Source of the DNA: AC-32 sp963754265
GTDB lineage: Bacteria > Actinomycetota > Thermoleophilia > Gaiellales > Gaiellaceae
Assembly (NCBI GenBank): GCA_963754265.1
Contig: CAVWFB010000001.1
Coordinates: 310,001-374,000 of the forward strand
Length of the DNA: 64,000 nucleotides
Direction: 5' to 3'
In this document: one piece after another, positions 42,491 through 50,279 of the stretch
Layout of the letters: each line of letters starts with the position of its first letter
Numbering within the stretch: the stretch's first letter is position 1
Translations under genes and position numbers: made by a program
The notes under the pieces: generated by a model
The model's input: only the letters and a program-made list of their open reading frames with translations
Told to the model about the DNA's origin: nothing
Database searches by the model: none

Positions 42491-44011
42491 ATGCTCGGGA
42501 AGACCCGAGAGCATCGACGTCGTTCACGACGACCTTGGTTGCGGCCGGCCGTGCTGGCGGCGATCGGCTGCGTCGCCGCGGTCGCTTTCGCCGGCAGTGC
42601 CCGGGCCGTCGGCCCGTCGTTCATGCCCTCTGCAGGGTCGCCGTTCCCGGTGGGCCAGGAGCCCCACTCGATCTCGACCGCCGATTTCAACCGCGACGGG
42701 AGACTCGACGTTGCGACCGCGAACATCAGCTCCGACAGCGTCTCCGTCCTGCTCGGGAACGGCGCGGGCCGGTTCGCTCCTGCGGCTTCCGTTCCGGTCG
42801 GAGACCAGCCGCATTCGTTGGCCGTTGGCGACTTCAATCGCGATCTGAAGCTCGACCTCGCCGTCGCAAACAGCGAGGACGACACGATCTCGATCTTGTT
42901 CGGAAACGGCGCGGGCGGGTTCCAAGAGGCGGCCGGATCTCCGATCGCGGCCGGAGACGGTGCCTGGTACGTCGTCACCGCAGACCTCAACGGCGACAAG
43001 AAGCTCGACCTCGTCGTCTCGAACGTCAAGGGCAGCGGCCCGTTCGGCCTCGGCACCAGCGTCTCCGTCCTGCTCGGCAACGGCAGGGGTGGCTTCGCAG
43101 AGGCGCCGGGATCGCCGCTCACCGCCGGGCTCGTTCCCTACGGGATCGCCGTCTCCGACCTGAACCGCGATGGCAAGCTCGACCTCGCGGTCGCCGGTCA
43201 GTTCGGCGGGACCGTGTCGATCTTCCTCGGGAACGGCGCCGGAGGATTCAACGAGGCCGCAGGCTCTCCGATCACGCTCGGCCGGGCGAACTCGTGGATC
43301 GCCGCAGGTGACGTCGACCGCGACGGCAAGCCCGATCTCGTGGTTGCCAACCAAGGCGCGAGGAATGCCACCGCAGCCGAGGACATCACGGTTCTGCTCG
43401 GAGACGGCACCGGCCACTTCGCCGAAGCCCTCACGTCACCCGTCGACAGCGGCGCTAGCGGAACGACGGCGCTCGTGCTCAGTGACCTCGATGGGGACGG
43501 CAAGCTCGACATCGCGACGACGAACGTCTTCGCTTCGCCGGAAGGCCAGTACAGCGTCTCGGTCCTGCGCGGCGACGGGCACGCCGGATTCACGGCAGCG
43601 GCCGGCTCGCCGATCCCTGTAGGCACCCAGCCCTTCGCCCTCGCTCACGGCGATCTCAACCACGACGGCAAGCCGGACCTCGCCGTGGCCAACACCGGGT
43701 CCAACAGCGTCAGCGTTCTCCTGAACACGACACCGTCGGCCCGGGAGTTGCTGGCACCACTTCGCAGCGAGGTAGCCGGTGCGCCGATCGGCGCTGCGCT
43801 CAAGCGCGAGCTGCTGACCGACCTCATCGTCGCCGATGCAGCCCTTCGGTTCCCCTTGACGCGACCGATCGCCTGTGCCGCGCTGCGTGAGTTCAGCGCC
43901 GACGTCGAGCGCAACGCCGGAACCCAGGGGCTCTCGGTGACGACCGCCGCCTCTTGGGTTACAAGGGCAGGCGAGATCGCAGACGCGGCCGGCTGCTCGA
44001 CGAAGAGCTAG
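42491..44011 (+). CDS. Secreted FG-GAP/VCBS repeat protein
   Basis: The 506-residue protein has a signal peptide (LRPAVLAAIGCVAAVAFAGS) and about seven FG-GAP repeats with Ca2+-binding DFNRDGRLD-type loops (DLNRDGKLD, DVDRDGKPD, DLDGDGKLD, DLNHDGKPD), forming an integrin-like propeller. A helical C-terminal domain ends with Cys pairs. ATG 42491 has a strong ribosome site. It is exported and may bind surface glycans or proteins. Confidence 0.88.
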   Translation: MLGKTREHRRRSRRPWLRPAVLAAIGCVAAVAFAGSARAVGPSFMPSAGSPFPVGQEPHSISTADFNRDGRLDVATANISSDSVSVLLGNGAGRFAPAASVPVGDQPHSLAVGDFNRDLKLDLAVANSEDDTISILFGNGAGGFQEAAGSPIAAGDGAWYVVTADLNGDKKLDLVVSNVKGSGPFGLGTSVSVLLGNGRGGFAEAPGSPLTAGLVPYGIAVSDLNRDGKLDLAVAGQFGGTVSIFLGNGAGGFNEAAGSPITLGRANSWIAAGDVDRDGKPDLVVANQGARNATAAEDITVLLGDGTGHFAEALTSPVDSGASGTTALVLSDLDGDGKLDIATTNVFASPEGQYSVSVLRGDGHAGFTAAAGSPIPVGTQPFALAHGDLNHDGKPDLAVANTGSNSVSVLLNTTPSARELLAPLRSEVAGAPIGAALKRELLTDLIVADAALRFPLTRPIACAALREFSADVERNAGTQGLSVTTAASWVTRAGEIADAAGCSTKS

Positions 44012-44058
44012 GTTCGCCCCGCGATCACCGGCTCGCGCGGCCCCGCGTCCCGGTGTGA

Positions 44059-44064
44059 TAGACG
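44059..44064 (+). promoter_or_regulatory. -10-like hexamer before the CoA-transferase gene
   Basis: TAGACG is followed by 6 nt and GTG 44071. The last base is not T, so the match is weaker. Confidence 0.35.
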
Positions 44065-44070
44065 GAAGCG

Positions 44071-45258
44071 GTGAGCGAGCGTCCCCTGGACGGGCTGCGC
44101 GTCCTCGACCTGTCTCGGGTACTCGCCGGGCCGTACTGCACGATGGTGCTGGCGGATCTCGGCGCAGACGTCGTCAAGGTCGAGCGACCCGGAGTCGGCG
44201 ACGAAACACGGACCTGGGGACCGCCGTTCGTCGAGGGCGAGTCGGCTTACTTCCTCGCCGTCAACCGAGGCAAGCGGAGCATCGCGCTCGACCTCAGCAG
44301 CGAGCCTGGGCGCGCCGCGTTCATGCGGCTCGCTGCGAGGGCCGACGTCGTCGTCGAGAACTTCCGCGCAGGTGGCGCGGAGGCGCTCGGGGTCGGATAC
44401 GAGCAGGTGCGCACGGTCAATCCACGCCTGGTGTACTGCTCCATCACAGGCTTCGGCGACCGTGAACCGGCCGGCCGTCCCGGCTACGACTTCGTCATCC
44501 AGGCCGAGTCGGGGCTGATGAGCATCACGGGCGAGCCCGGCGGTGCGCCCTCGAAGGTGGGAGTCGCGGTCGTGGACGTGCTCGCGGGCCTGAACGCGGC
44601 GATCGCGATTCTCGCCGGCCTGCGTCGCCGCGATCGCACCGGAAGTGGCGAGCACGTCGAGGTATCGCTCCTGGACAGCGCGCTGAGCGGGCTCGTGAAC
44701 GTGGCCCAGAACGTGCTCGTCACCGGCGAGGAGGCGGGGAGGTACGGGAACACGCACCGCAGCGTTGCCCCGTATCAACCGCTCCGGGCGAAGAGCGGGT
44801 TGGTCGCCATTGCCGCCGCGAACGACGGCCTCTTCGAGAAGCTCTGCGGCGCGCTCGAACGAAACGACCTGCTCGGAGATCCGCGCTTCGCCACCAACGC
44901 CGGGCGCGTCGAGCACCGCGCGGAGCTCGCAGAGCAGCTCGAGGAGACGCTTGCGAGCGCCCCTCCCGACGAGTGGATCGAGCTGCTCAACGCTGCGGGC
45001 GTCCCCGCCGGCAAGATCCGCGGCGTCCTGGAGGCGCTCGAAGCCGCCGCCGACGCCGGGGAGCCGGCCACCATGACCGTCGAGCATCCGTCGATCGGAT
45101 CGCTCGAGCTCGTCCGCAGCGCCCCGCGCCTCGAGTCCGGCGGATCGACGGCGCCGGCTCCCCCACCGCTGCTCGGCCAGCACACCCGCGAGGTGCTGCG
45201 CGAGGCCGGCCTCGACGACGCCGAGATCGACGCAATCGCCGCGGCAGGTCCCTCCTAG
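44071..45258 (+). CDS. Class III CoA-transferase (CaiB/BaiF family)
   Basis: The 395-residue enzyme has LDGLRVLDLSRVLAGPYCTM at the N-terminus, LDLSSEPGRAAFMRLA, and the catalytic Asp in GRPGYDFVIQAESG near residue 140. It moves CoA between carboxylic acids through an aspartyl-CoA intermediate. Substrate unknown. It precedes the rhodanese-MFS gene. Confidence 0.93.
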   Translation: MSERPLDGLRVLDLSRVLAGPYCTMVLADLGADVVKVERPGVGDETRTWGPPFVEGESAYFLAVNRGKRSIALDLSSEPGRAAFMRLAARADVVVENFRAGGAEALGVGYEQVRTVNPRLVYCSITGFGDREPAGRPGYDFVIQAESGLMSITGEPGGAPSKVGVAVVDVLAGLNAAIAILAGLRRRDRTGSGEHVEVSLLDSALSGLVNVAQNVLVTGEEAGRYGNTHRSVAPYQPLRAKSGLVAIAAANDGLFEKLCGALERNDLLGDPRFATNAGRVEHRAELAEQLEETLASAPPDEWIELLNAAGVPAGKIRGVLEALEAAADAGEPATMTVEHPSIGSLELVRSAPRLESGGSTAPAPPPLLGQHTREVLREAGLDDAEIDAIAAAGPS

Positions 45259-45289
45259 GCGGATTCGGACCGAGGTAACGTCGGTGGTC

Positions 45290-46975
45290 ATGGCCGAGCG
45301 CAGCGCGCCGACAAAGCGGTTTCATGTGCCTTCGGCCGTGCGCGGCTCTGCCGCCCGCATCGACGCGGCGACAGCGCGTGAGCTCGTCGCGAACGGCGCG
45401 CTGCTAGTCGACGTGAGGAGGAAAGACGATCCCGCCGTGACGCTCGAGGGTGCGCTGCGGATTCCGCCAGACGAGATTCCGGAGCGCCTGGGCGAGTTCT
45501 CGCGTGACACACCGATCGTGCTCGCCTGCGGTTGACTGCGTGAGGCGACGAGCGTCCGTGTGGCGCACTGGCTGAGGGACCGAGGGTTCGAGGCATACGC
45601 GGTACGCGGCGGAATCGCCGCGCTCACCGGCGAAGGACTTGAGGCCGAGCCGGTGCCTGCGGAGGAGGCAACCCCGACCCCGCCTGCGCGGGTGCTGGCG
45701 GCTCTTCGCTGGCCGCTTTTCCGGCGCTACTCGGCCGGTGTCCTGCTCTCCCTGATCGGGAACTGGGTCGAGGCGGCGGCGTACGGGTACGTCGTGCTCC
45801 TTCTCGGCGGCTCCGCGGCGACGCTCGGCCTGATCGGCTTTCTGAACACGATCCCGAACCTCGTCTTCGCCTTGCCCGCGGGAGCGCTCGCGGACCGCTA
45901 CGACCGACGCAAGCTGCTGCTCATCTTCCAGTCGTTGAACATGGCCCTCGCGGCGGCGCTCGCCGTCACCTGGGCGACCGGGACTCTGACGGTCGGGCTG
46001 CTCGGCGTCCTGGCCGTCCTCGGCGGCATCCTGGGGACGCTCAGCTTCGCGCCGTTTCAGGCGATGCTCGCCGCGATGGTGCCGAGGCGCGACCTCGAGA
46101 GCGCGGTGGCGATCAACAGCCTGTCGCTGCAGGTTGCGCGCTTCATTGGACCGGCGATCGCAGGGCTCTTGCTCGCCGTGGCCGGCCCGACGTGGGTGTT
46201 CGGTGTGAATGCGGTGAGCTTCGTCGCCGTGCTCGGCACGCTCGCATTGTTGCCAGCTTCGCGTCCCCTCCGGAGTGCCGCAGCCACGGGCGGCGGCGCG
46301 ATCTCGGAGGCGTTCCGCTATGTCTTCGGCCAGCGCAGCCTCGCGGCGATGATGGGGCTGATGCTGGTCGCCGGCTTGTTCGGGACGCCGCCGGTCGCGT
46401 TCATGATCCCGGCGATCGTCCGCTACAACCTCCACGCGGGCGCCGGGACGCTTGGAGCGATCACGGCGGCGATCGGTCTTGGGTCGCTGCTCGGCTCGAT
46501 CGCGCTGTTACGCCTTTCCGGCCGGCCGAACAAGGGCGAGCCGTTACTCGTTGGGTTCGTCGTCACAGGCGTGGCCTTGGCCGGCATCGGCGCGTCGACA
46601 AGCGCATGGCTTTCGCTCGCACTGGCGTTCGTGGGCGGACTCGCCGGCGTCCTGTTCGTCGGGCTGTCCACCGTGGTGGTGCAGGCGATGAGTACCGACG
46701 AGATCCGAGCGCGGGCGCTCGCGATCTGGGCGGCGGCGTTCGTCGGCATGGTCCCGTTCGGTGCGCTGCTGACCGGCGGCCTGGCAGCAGTGATCGGCCC
46801 GGGGGGCGCGGTCTTCGTCGATGGCGTGGCAGTGGTCGTCGGAGCGATCGTCGTCGTCGCGCTTCGTCCGCAGGTCGCGTGGCTGGGGTGCGCGGCGCTT
46901 CCCGAGTCCTGCGTCGCGGGGCTGAATCCTGCCGCTGTGGCGTTGGAGGTCGAGGCGCAACCGGGCGCTGCTTAG
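45290..46975 (+). CDS. Rhodanese-MFS fusion with in-frame TGA, candidate selenoprotein
   Basis: Read through TGA 45533-45535, this is a 561-residue protein. Residues 20-115 are a rhodanese domain: LLVDVRRKDD, the active-site strand IVLACG ending at the TGA (residue 82), then LREATSVRVAHWLRDRGFEA and YAVRGGIAAL. From residue about 130 a 12-helix MFS transporter follows (ALRWPLFRRYSAGVLLSLIG). Homologues have a C-x-C loop here; Cys80 is kept and TGA replaces the second Cys. Both sides are conserved rhodanese sequence, so a two-gene reading (45290-45535 and GTG 45560-46975) would cut the domain in its catalytic loop. A hairpin with a GGC loop follows. Inference: C-x-U redox motif. A TGC-to-TGA base change is the alternative. 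ATG 45290 lies 8 nt after TAACGT. Confidence 0.75.
45556..45571 (+). promoter_or_regulatory. Candidate bacterial SECIS hairpin (rhodanese-MFS gene)
   Basis: CCGTGT pairs with GCACTGG with one bulged T, giving six base pairs (one U-G) and the apical loop GGC at 45562-45564. The loop starts 26 nt after the TGA, inside the bacterial SECIS range, and begins with GG. The stem is weaker than the one at 18563. Confidence 0.4.
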
Positions 46976-47012
46976 CGGAAAGGGGTGACTTGGCGCACCG
47001 CTGGTCGCGGGC

Positions 47013-47303
47013 ATGTCCGCGTCGTCGCACGTCCACGAGCTTTCGCGGGCTGTGGCGTCAGGCGGGACCGGGCGCGCCTTGCAGGCGGTGCCGCCCGCCG
47101 ATCGCGACAAGGTGGTGCACGCCGCGCACCACGCGTTCGTGACCGGCTTCAACACGATCGCGCTGGTGAGCGTCGCCGTGGCGGCGGTCGGCTCCGTGGC
47201 GGGGTATGCGGCTCGTGCGGTCGCGGGACTTCGGGGCCGCGGCGGCCCAGCGGCGGCTCCGGAGCCGGCGCAGGCGTGGGCGGCGGCGCGCACCCGTAGG
47301 TGA
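47013..47303 (+). CDS. Small protein resembling the C-terminus of a DHA2 exporter
   Basis: This 96-residue frame (SRAVASGGTGRALQAVPPAD, then VVHAAHHAFVTGFNTIALVS and a hydrophobic segment) looks like the last loop and helix of 14-helix MFS exporters. ATG 47013 follows a weak ribosome site. It may be a remnant of a deleted transporter gene or a small membrane protein. The preceding MFS gene is complete, so it is not its missing end. Confidence 0.5.
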   Translation: MSASSHVHELSRAVASGGTGRALQAVPPADRDKVVHAAHHAFVTGFNTIALVSVAVAAVGSVAGYAARAVAGLRGRGGPAAAPEPAQAWAAARTRR

Positions 47304-47323
47304 GCGCCGCCGGCGCACGTCAA

Positions 47324-48511
47324 TCAACGCAATGACCTGAAAGCCGCCCGCACCTCGGTTGAGAAGAGCTCCGGCTCTTCCCATGCGGCGAAGTGGCCGC
47401 CCCGGTCGACTTCGTTGAAGTAGATGACGTTGGGGTACGACTTCTCTACCCAGCTGCGCGGAGTCCGCCAGATCTCGCCGGGGAACGTCGTGAACCCGAC
47501 CGGGATGGGCGGCGGCGGCAGCGGCTGGCGGCCCGCGGCCGGCGCGTCCGGCCCGTAGGCCTCCCAGTACGACCGGGCCGCGGAGGCGCCGGTGCCGGTC
47601 AGCCAGTAAGCCGTGATGTTGTCCAGGACGTTGTCCCGGGTGAGGTTGCCTGAGGGCTTCCCGTCGACGAAGGCGCGGGCGATCTTGTAGTAGGCGTCGG
47701 TGTCGTGGTCGACCATCCAGGCGGCCAGGGCGACGGGGGAGTCGAGCAGGGCGTACCCGATCGTCTGCGGGCGGGTGGCCATCTCGATGTAGTAGCCGTT
47801 TCCGGACTGCCCGAAGGTGGCGATCTGCGCGGCCGCGGCGCGTTCCTCGTCGGTGTCCGTCGGCATGGTGCCGCTCAGCGCCGGCACGAGCAGGTTCGTG
47901 TGGATGCCGATCAGCCCCTCGGGTGCCTGGCGGCCCATCGTGTCGGTGACGCCGGCGCCCACGTCGCCGCCCTGGGCCACGTAGCGCGAATAGCCGAGAC
48001 GGCGCATGAGCTCGGCCCAGGCCCGTGAGGTCCGACCCAGGTCCCAGCCGACCTCGATCGGCTCGCCCGAGAAGCCGTACCCGGGCAGGGAGGGCAGCAC
48101 GAGGTGGAAGGCATCCTCGGCGCTGCCGCCGTGCGCGGTCGGGTCCGTCAGCGGGCCGACGGAGTCGAGCATCTCCATGACCGAGCCGGGCCAGCCGTGG
48201 GTCATGATCAGCGGTAGCGCGTTCTCGTGCGACGACTCGACGTGGATGAAGTGGATGTCCACACCGTCGATCTCGGTCGTGAACTGCGGGACCGCGTTGA
48301 GCCTCTCCTCGAGCCTGCCGATGTCGTAGTCGGTAACCCAGTAGCGCGCGAGTTCCTTCAGCGACGCGAGCTGTACGCCTTGCGACCGATCGTCGACGAG
48401 CTCCTTGCTTGGCCAGCGCGTCGCTTCTACGCGCCCGCGCAAGTTGTCGATCTGCTCGTCGGGAATGTCGACGTGGAACGGACGGATCTCGGTCTGGACG
48501 GTGGTGTTCAT
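47324..48511 (-). CDS. Epoxide hydrolase (alpha/beta hydrolase, EHN domain)
   Basis: The 395-residue enzyme has the N-terminal EHN domain (IRPFHVDIPDEQIDNLRGRV, TRWP) and an alpha/beta hydrolase core: oxyanion HGWPGS (105-110), nucleophile Asp183 in AQGGDVGAGV and a His in DRGGHFAAWEEP near the end. It resembles juvenile-hormone/microsomal-type epoxide hydrolases that open epoxides to diols. ATG 48511 has GGGAGGT upstream. Confidence 0.92.
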   Translation of the reverse strand: MNTTVQTEIRPFHVDIPDEQIDNLRGRVEATRWPSKELVDDRSQGVQLASLKELARYWVTDYDIGRLEERLNAVPQFTTEIDGVDIHFIHVESSHENALPLIMTHGWPGSVMEMLDSVGPLTDPTAHGGSAEDAFHLVLPSLPGYGFSGEPIEVGWDLGRTSRAWAELMRRLGYSRYVAQGGDVGAGVTDTMGRQAPEGLIGIHTNLLVPALSGTMPTDTDEERAAAAQIATFGQSGNGYYIEMATRPQTIGYALLDSPVALAAWMVDHDTDAYYKIARAFVDGKPSGNLTRDNVLDNITAYWLTGTGASAARSYWEAYGPDAPAAGRQPLPPPPIPVGFTTFPGEIWRTPRSWVEKSYPNVIYFNEVDRGGHFAAWEEPELFSTEVRAAFRSLR

Positions 48512-48836
48512 GAGGACCTCCCGTAGCTGGTAGATGCTGTTTCGGATGACCTCCTCTCCGGTTCGGCGACTTGGGGCGAGACTACGCCTGCCGGGTGGAG
48601 CCAAGCAACAAGTCTCCGTGGAGCGCCGCGACTATCGCGCCAACCTCGGGCGACATTCCCGAACGCCGGCCAATGCCAGGCCTCACGAGGGTCGCTGGCG
48701 TGGACTCTCGCCCCGGATCGGAAGCCACTAAAAGGCGTTGAACGCGGCTATCACAACCACGCCCAAGAGCAGGATCTACGCCGCATACACTCTGATCCGA
48801 GAGAACCTCCAGATAAAGGCATGCTGGGAGGAGGAG
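48512..48836. other. Divergent intergenic region with lower G+C
   Basis: The 325 bp between the epoxide hydrolase and the ScoMcrA-like gene have clearly lower G+C than the surroundings (for example around 48740-48830). I see no gene. It holds the Shine-Dalgarno sequences of both divergent genes and no convincing repeat. Confidence 0.4.
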
Positions 48837-49136
48837 ATGACACGTTCGATCGCCTGGGACAAGGTGACCCATGATGACGTCTTGCGTGCGTTACAAGAGT
48901 ACGACCGACTAGGGCCGGAGCGGTTCTTTTCTGCCCATGGATTCGCTCCTACCACCACTTACGATCTGGTCTGGGACAAAGGCCGTTACCCGCCGAAAGC
49001 AATCTTGGGTACGGCTTATGAGTTCGCCACGGGTGAGCGCCTTGCCTCCGCTGATTTCGAGGGCGGGAAGACCGGCGCCGTCAAGGTGCTCGGAAAGCTT
49101 GGATTCACCATCCAGCCCCGACGACCACCCACGTAA
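48837..49136 (+). CDS. Stand-alone ScoMcrA-like N-terminal head domain protein
   Basis: The 99-residue protein matches the N-terminal head domain found in ScoMcrA-type type IV restriction enzymes: WDKVTHDDVLRALQEYDRLG, FAPTTTYDLVWDKGRYPPKA, ILGTAYEFATGERL and VKVLGKLGFTIQ. In those enzymes DNA-binding and HNH nuclease domains follow; here the protein ends after the head domain with TAA. ATG 48837 has GGGAGGAGG upstream, so it is expressed as a small protein. It may be a leftover of a restriction gene or a separate adaptor. Confidence 0.72.
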   Translation: MTRSIAWDKVTHDDVLRALQEYDRLGPERFFSAHGFAPTTTYDLVWDKGRYPPKAILGTAYEFATGERLASADFEGGKTGAVKVLGKLGFTIQPRRPPT

Positions 49137-49318
49137 ACCTGACCCGCCCGTGAGGCTTTACGCCGTACGAAGTGATGGACTACAACAAGGCGCCGCCCGT
49201 CGTTGACCCCTCCCGCCCATTGGCGAACCCGTGGAAACGGCGGGTTCATCTTTCGTTCTTCGATCCGAATCGGCAGCGTGGTGCCGCTCTTGCAAGTGTT
49301 GGCAAGTCCGACTAGGCC

Positions 49319-49759
49319 TTAGGAGGCCGCGCCAAACAGCTCGGCCGCGCGGCGTACGACCTCGTCCTGCGGAACGTCCTCGAGGTGCTGGGCCAGACCC
49401 CACCGGTGGCCGAACGGATCGATGATCTGGCCATGACGCTCGCCCCAGAAGGCGTCCTGCAACGGCGAATGCACCTGCGCGCCTGCGGCCAGCGCCCGCT
49501 CCCAGAGCCCATCGACCGCATCGGTTGTGATCGTGAGGGCGCCGTAGGTGCCGCCGAGGGTCAGCGGCGAGACGGCCCCCCATTCCGGGAACTCGTCGGC
49601 GACCATCACCGGTGAGTCGCCGAAAAGAAGCTCGATCTGCATGAAGCGTCCGTCCGGGACCGGAATCCGGCTCCCGATCTCGGCGCCGAGCGCGCGTTCG
49701 TACCACTCCGCTGCGCGCCCGGCATCGCGGACGACGATGTGTGGTGTCACGTCTGCCAC
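49319..49759 (-). CDS. PhnB-like VOC family protein
   Basis: The 146-residue protein has the PhnB-type VOC pattern (TPHIVVRDAGRAAEWYERAL, QIELLFGDSPVMVADEFPEW, FWGERHGQIIDPFGHRWGLA). Residues of the metal site are partly present (His in PHIVV, Glu in IELLF). GTG 49759 has AAGGAGG upstream. Function unknown; relatives are often encoded with stress genes. Confidence 0.87.
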   Translation of the reverse strand: MADVTPHIVVRDAGRAAEWYERALGAEIGSRIPVPDGRFMQIELLFGDSPVMVADEFPEWGAVSPLTLGGTYGALTITTDAVDGLWERALAAGAQVHSPLQDAFWGERHGQIIDPFGHRWGLAQHLEDVPQDEVVRRAAELFGAAS

Positions 49760-49832
49760 GCCGGCCTCCTTCTCGTCGAGAGCTCGGACGCTACCTCGCC
49801 AGCAAGGGACCGGAAACGGCTTGTTTACCGAA

Positions 49833-49905
49833 TGGGCGGTGCCGGGCTCGAACCAGCGACCTCCTGGGTGTAAACCAGGCGCTCTCCCAACTGAGCTAAC
49901 CGCCC
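49833..49905 (-). tRNA. tRNA-Val (UAC)
   Basis: The 73-nt minus-strand gene folds into a cloverleaf: acceptor GGGCGGT/ACCGCCC, D-arm TAGCTCAGTTGGGAGAGC, anticodon loop TTTACAC (anticodon TAC) and T-loop GGTTCGAGCC. CCA is not encoded. Confidence 0.93.
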
Positions 49906-49983
49906 GTGTACCTAGGTTGCCACACGCCGCCGCAGCCGACCTGCGCGGCTGCGGCTCACGAGCGCCTCTTCGAAGGAGACGAA

Positions 49984-50028
49984 CCGACGAAAGTCGTCAT
50001 GCCCGCGAAGCGGGCGGACTTTCGTCGG
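49984..50028. repeat. Nested inverted repeat between two tRNA genes
   Basis: Outer arms CCGACGAAAGTC and GACTTTCGTCGG (12 bp perfect) enclose a second hairpin, GCCCGC-GAA-GCGGGC. It ends 3 nt before the 3' end of tRNA-Glu and probably terminates that tRNA transcript, or guides processing. Confidence 0.65.
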
Positions 50029-50031
50029 GAG

Positions 50032-50104
50032 TGCCCCCGACGGGATTCGAACCCGTGCTACGGCCTTGAAAGGGCCGTGACCTAGGCCGCTAGTCGACGG
50101 GGGC
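50032..50104 (-). tRNA. tRNA-Glu (UUC)
   Basis: The 73-nt minus-strand gene has acceptor GCCCCCG/CGGGGGC, anticodon stem CGGCC/GGCCG with loop CTTTCAA (anticodon TTC) and T-loop GGTTCGAATCC. CCA is not encoded; the discriminator base reads A. Confidence 0.92.
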
Positions 50105-50115
50105 GGCTCGCGAAG

Positions 50116-50147
50116 GATAGCCCTCGGCCGGGTTAGGAGCTAAGCGG
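50116..50147 (+). repeat. Intergenic repeat, copy 1
   Basis: The sequence GATAGCCCTCGGCCGGG followed by TTAGGAGCTAAGCGG is repeated with few changes at 55490-55521 and in part, inverted, at 57735-57753. All three are intergenic. Confidence 0.5.
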
Positions 50148-50267
50148 CAGAAAAACGCCGCGAACGGTGGACAGTCGGCGGTCGCCGAGCCGGATTTGGC
50201 CGCCAGGCTAGGCGAGAGGAGCCCTCCGGGCTAGGCACGATTTCATTCCGGTCGGCGAAGCCCGGGT

Positions 50268-50273
50268 TATCCT
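50268..50273 (+). promoter_or_regulatory. -10 hexamer, leaderless start of cyclase gene
   Basis: TATCCT is followed by 6 nt and ATG 50280. Confidence 0.55.
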
Positions 50274-50279
50274 CGTGCA

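Noticed and set aside
18137..46975. General reassignment of UGA to an amino acid
   Set aside because: UGA ends many genes precisely at coupled overlaps (for example 7374, 16602, 24272 and 62428), so it is a working stop codon.
46985..47303. 47013 gene as missing end of the rhodanese-MFS protein
   Set aside because: The preceding transporter already has its twelve helices and a proper end; the fragment resembles a different, 14-helix family.
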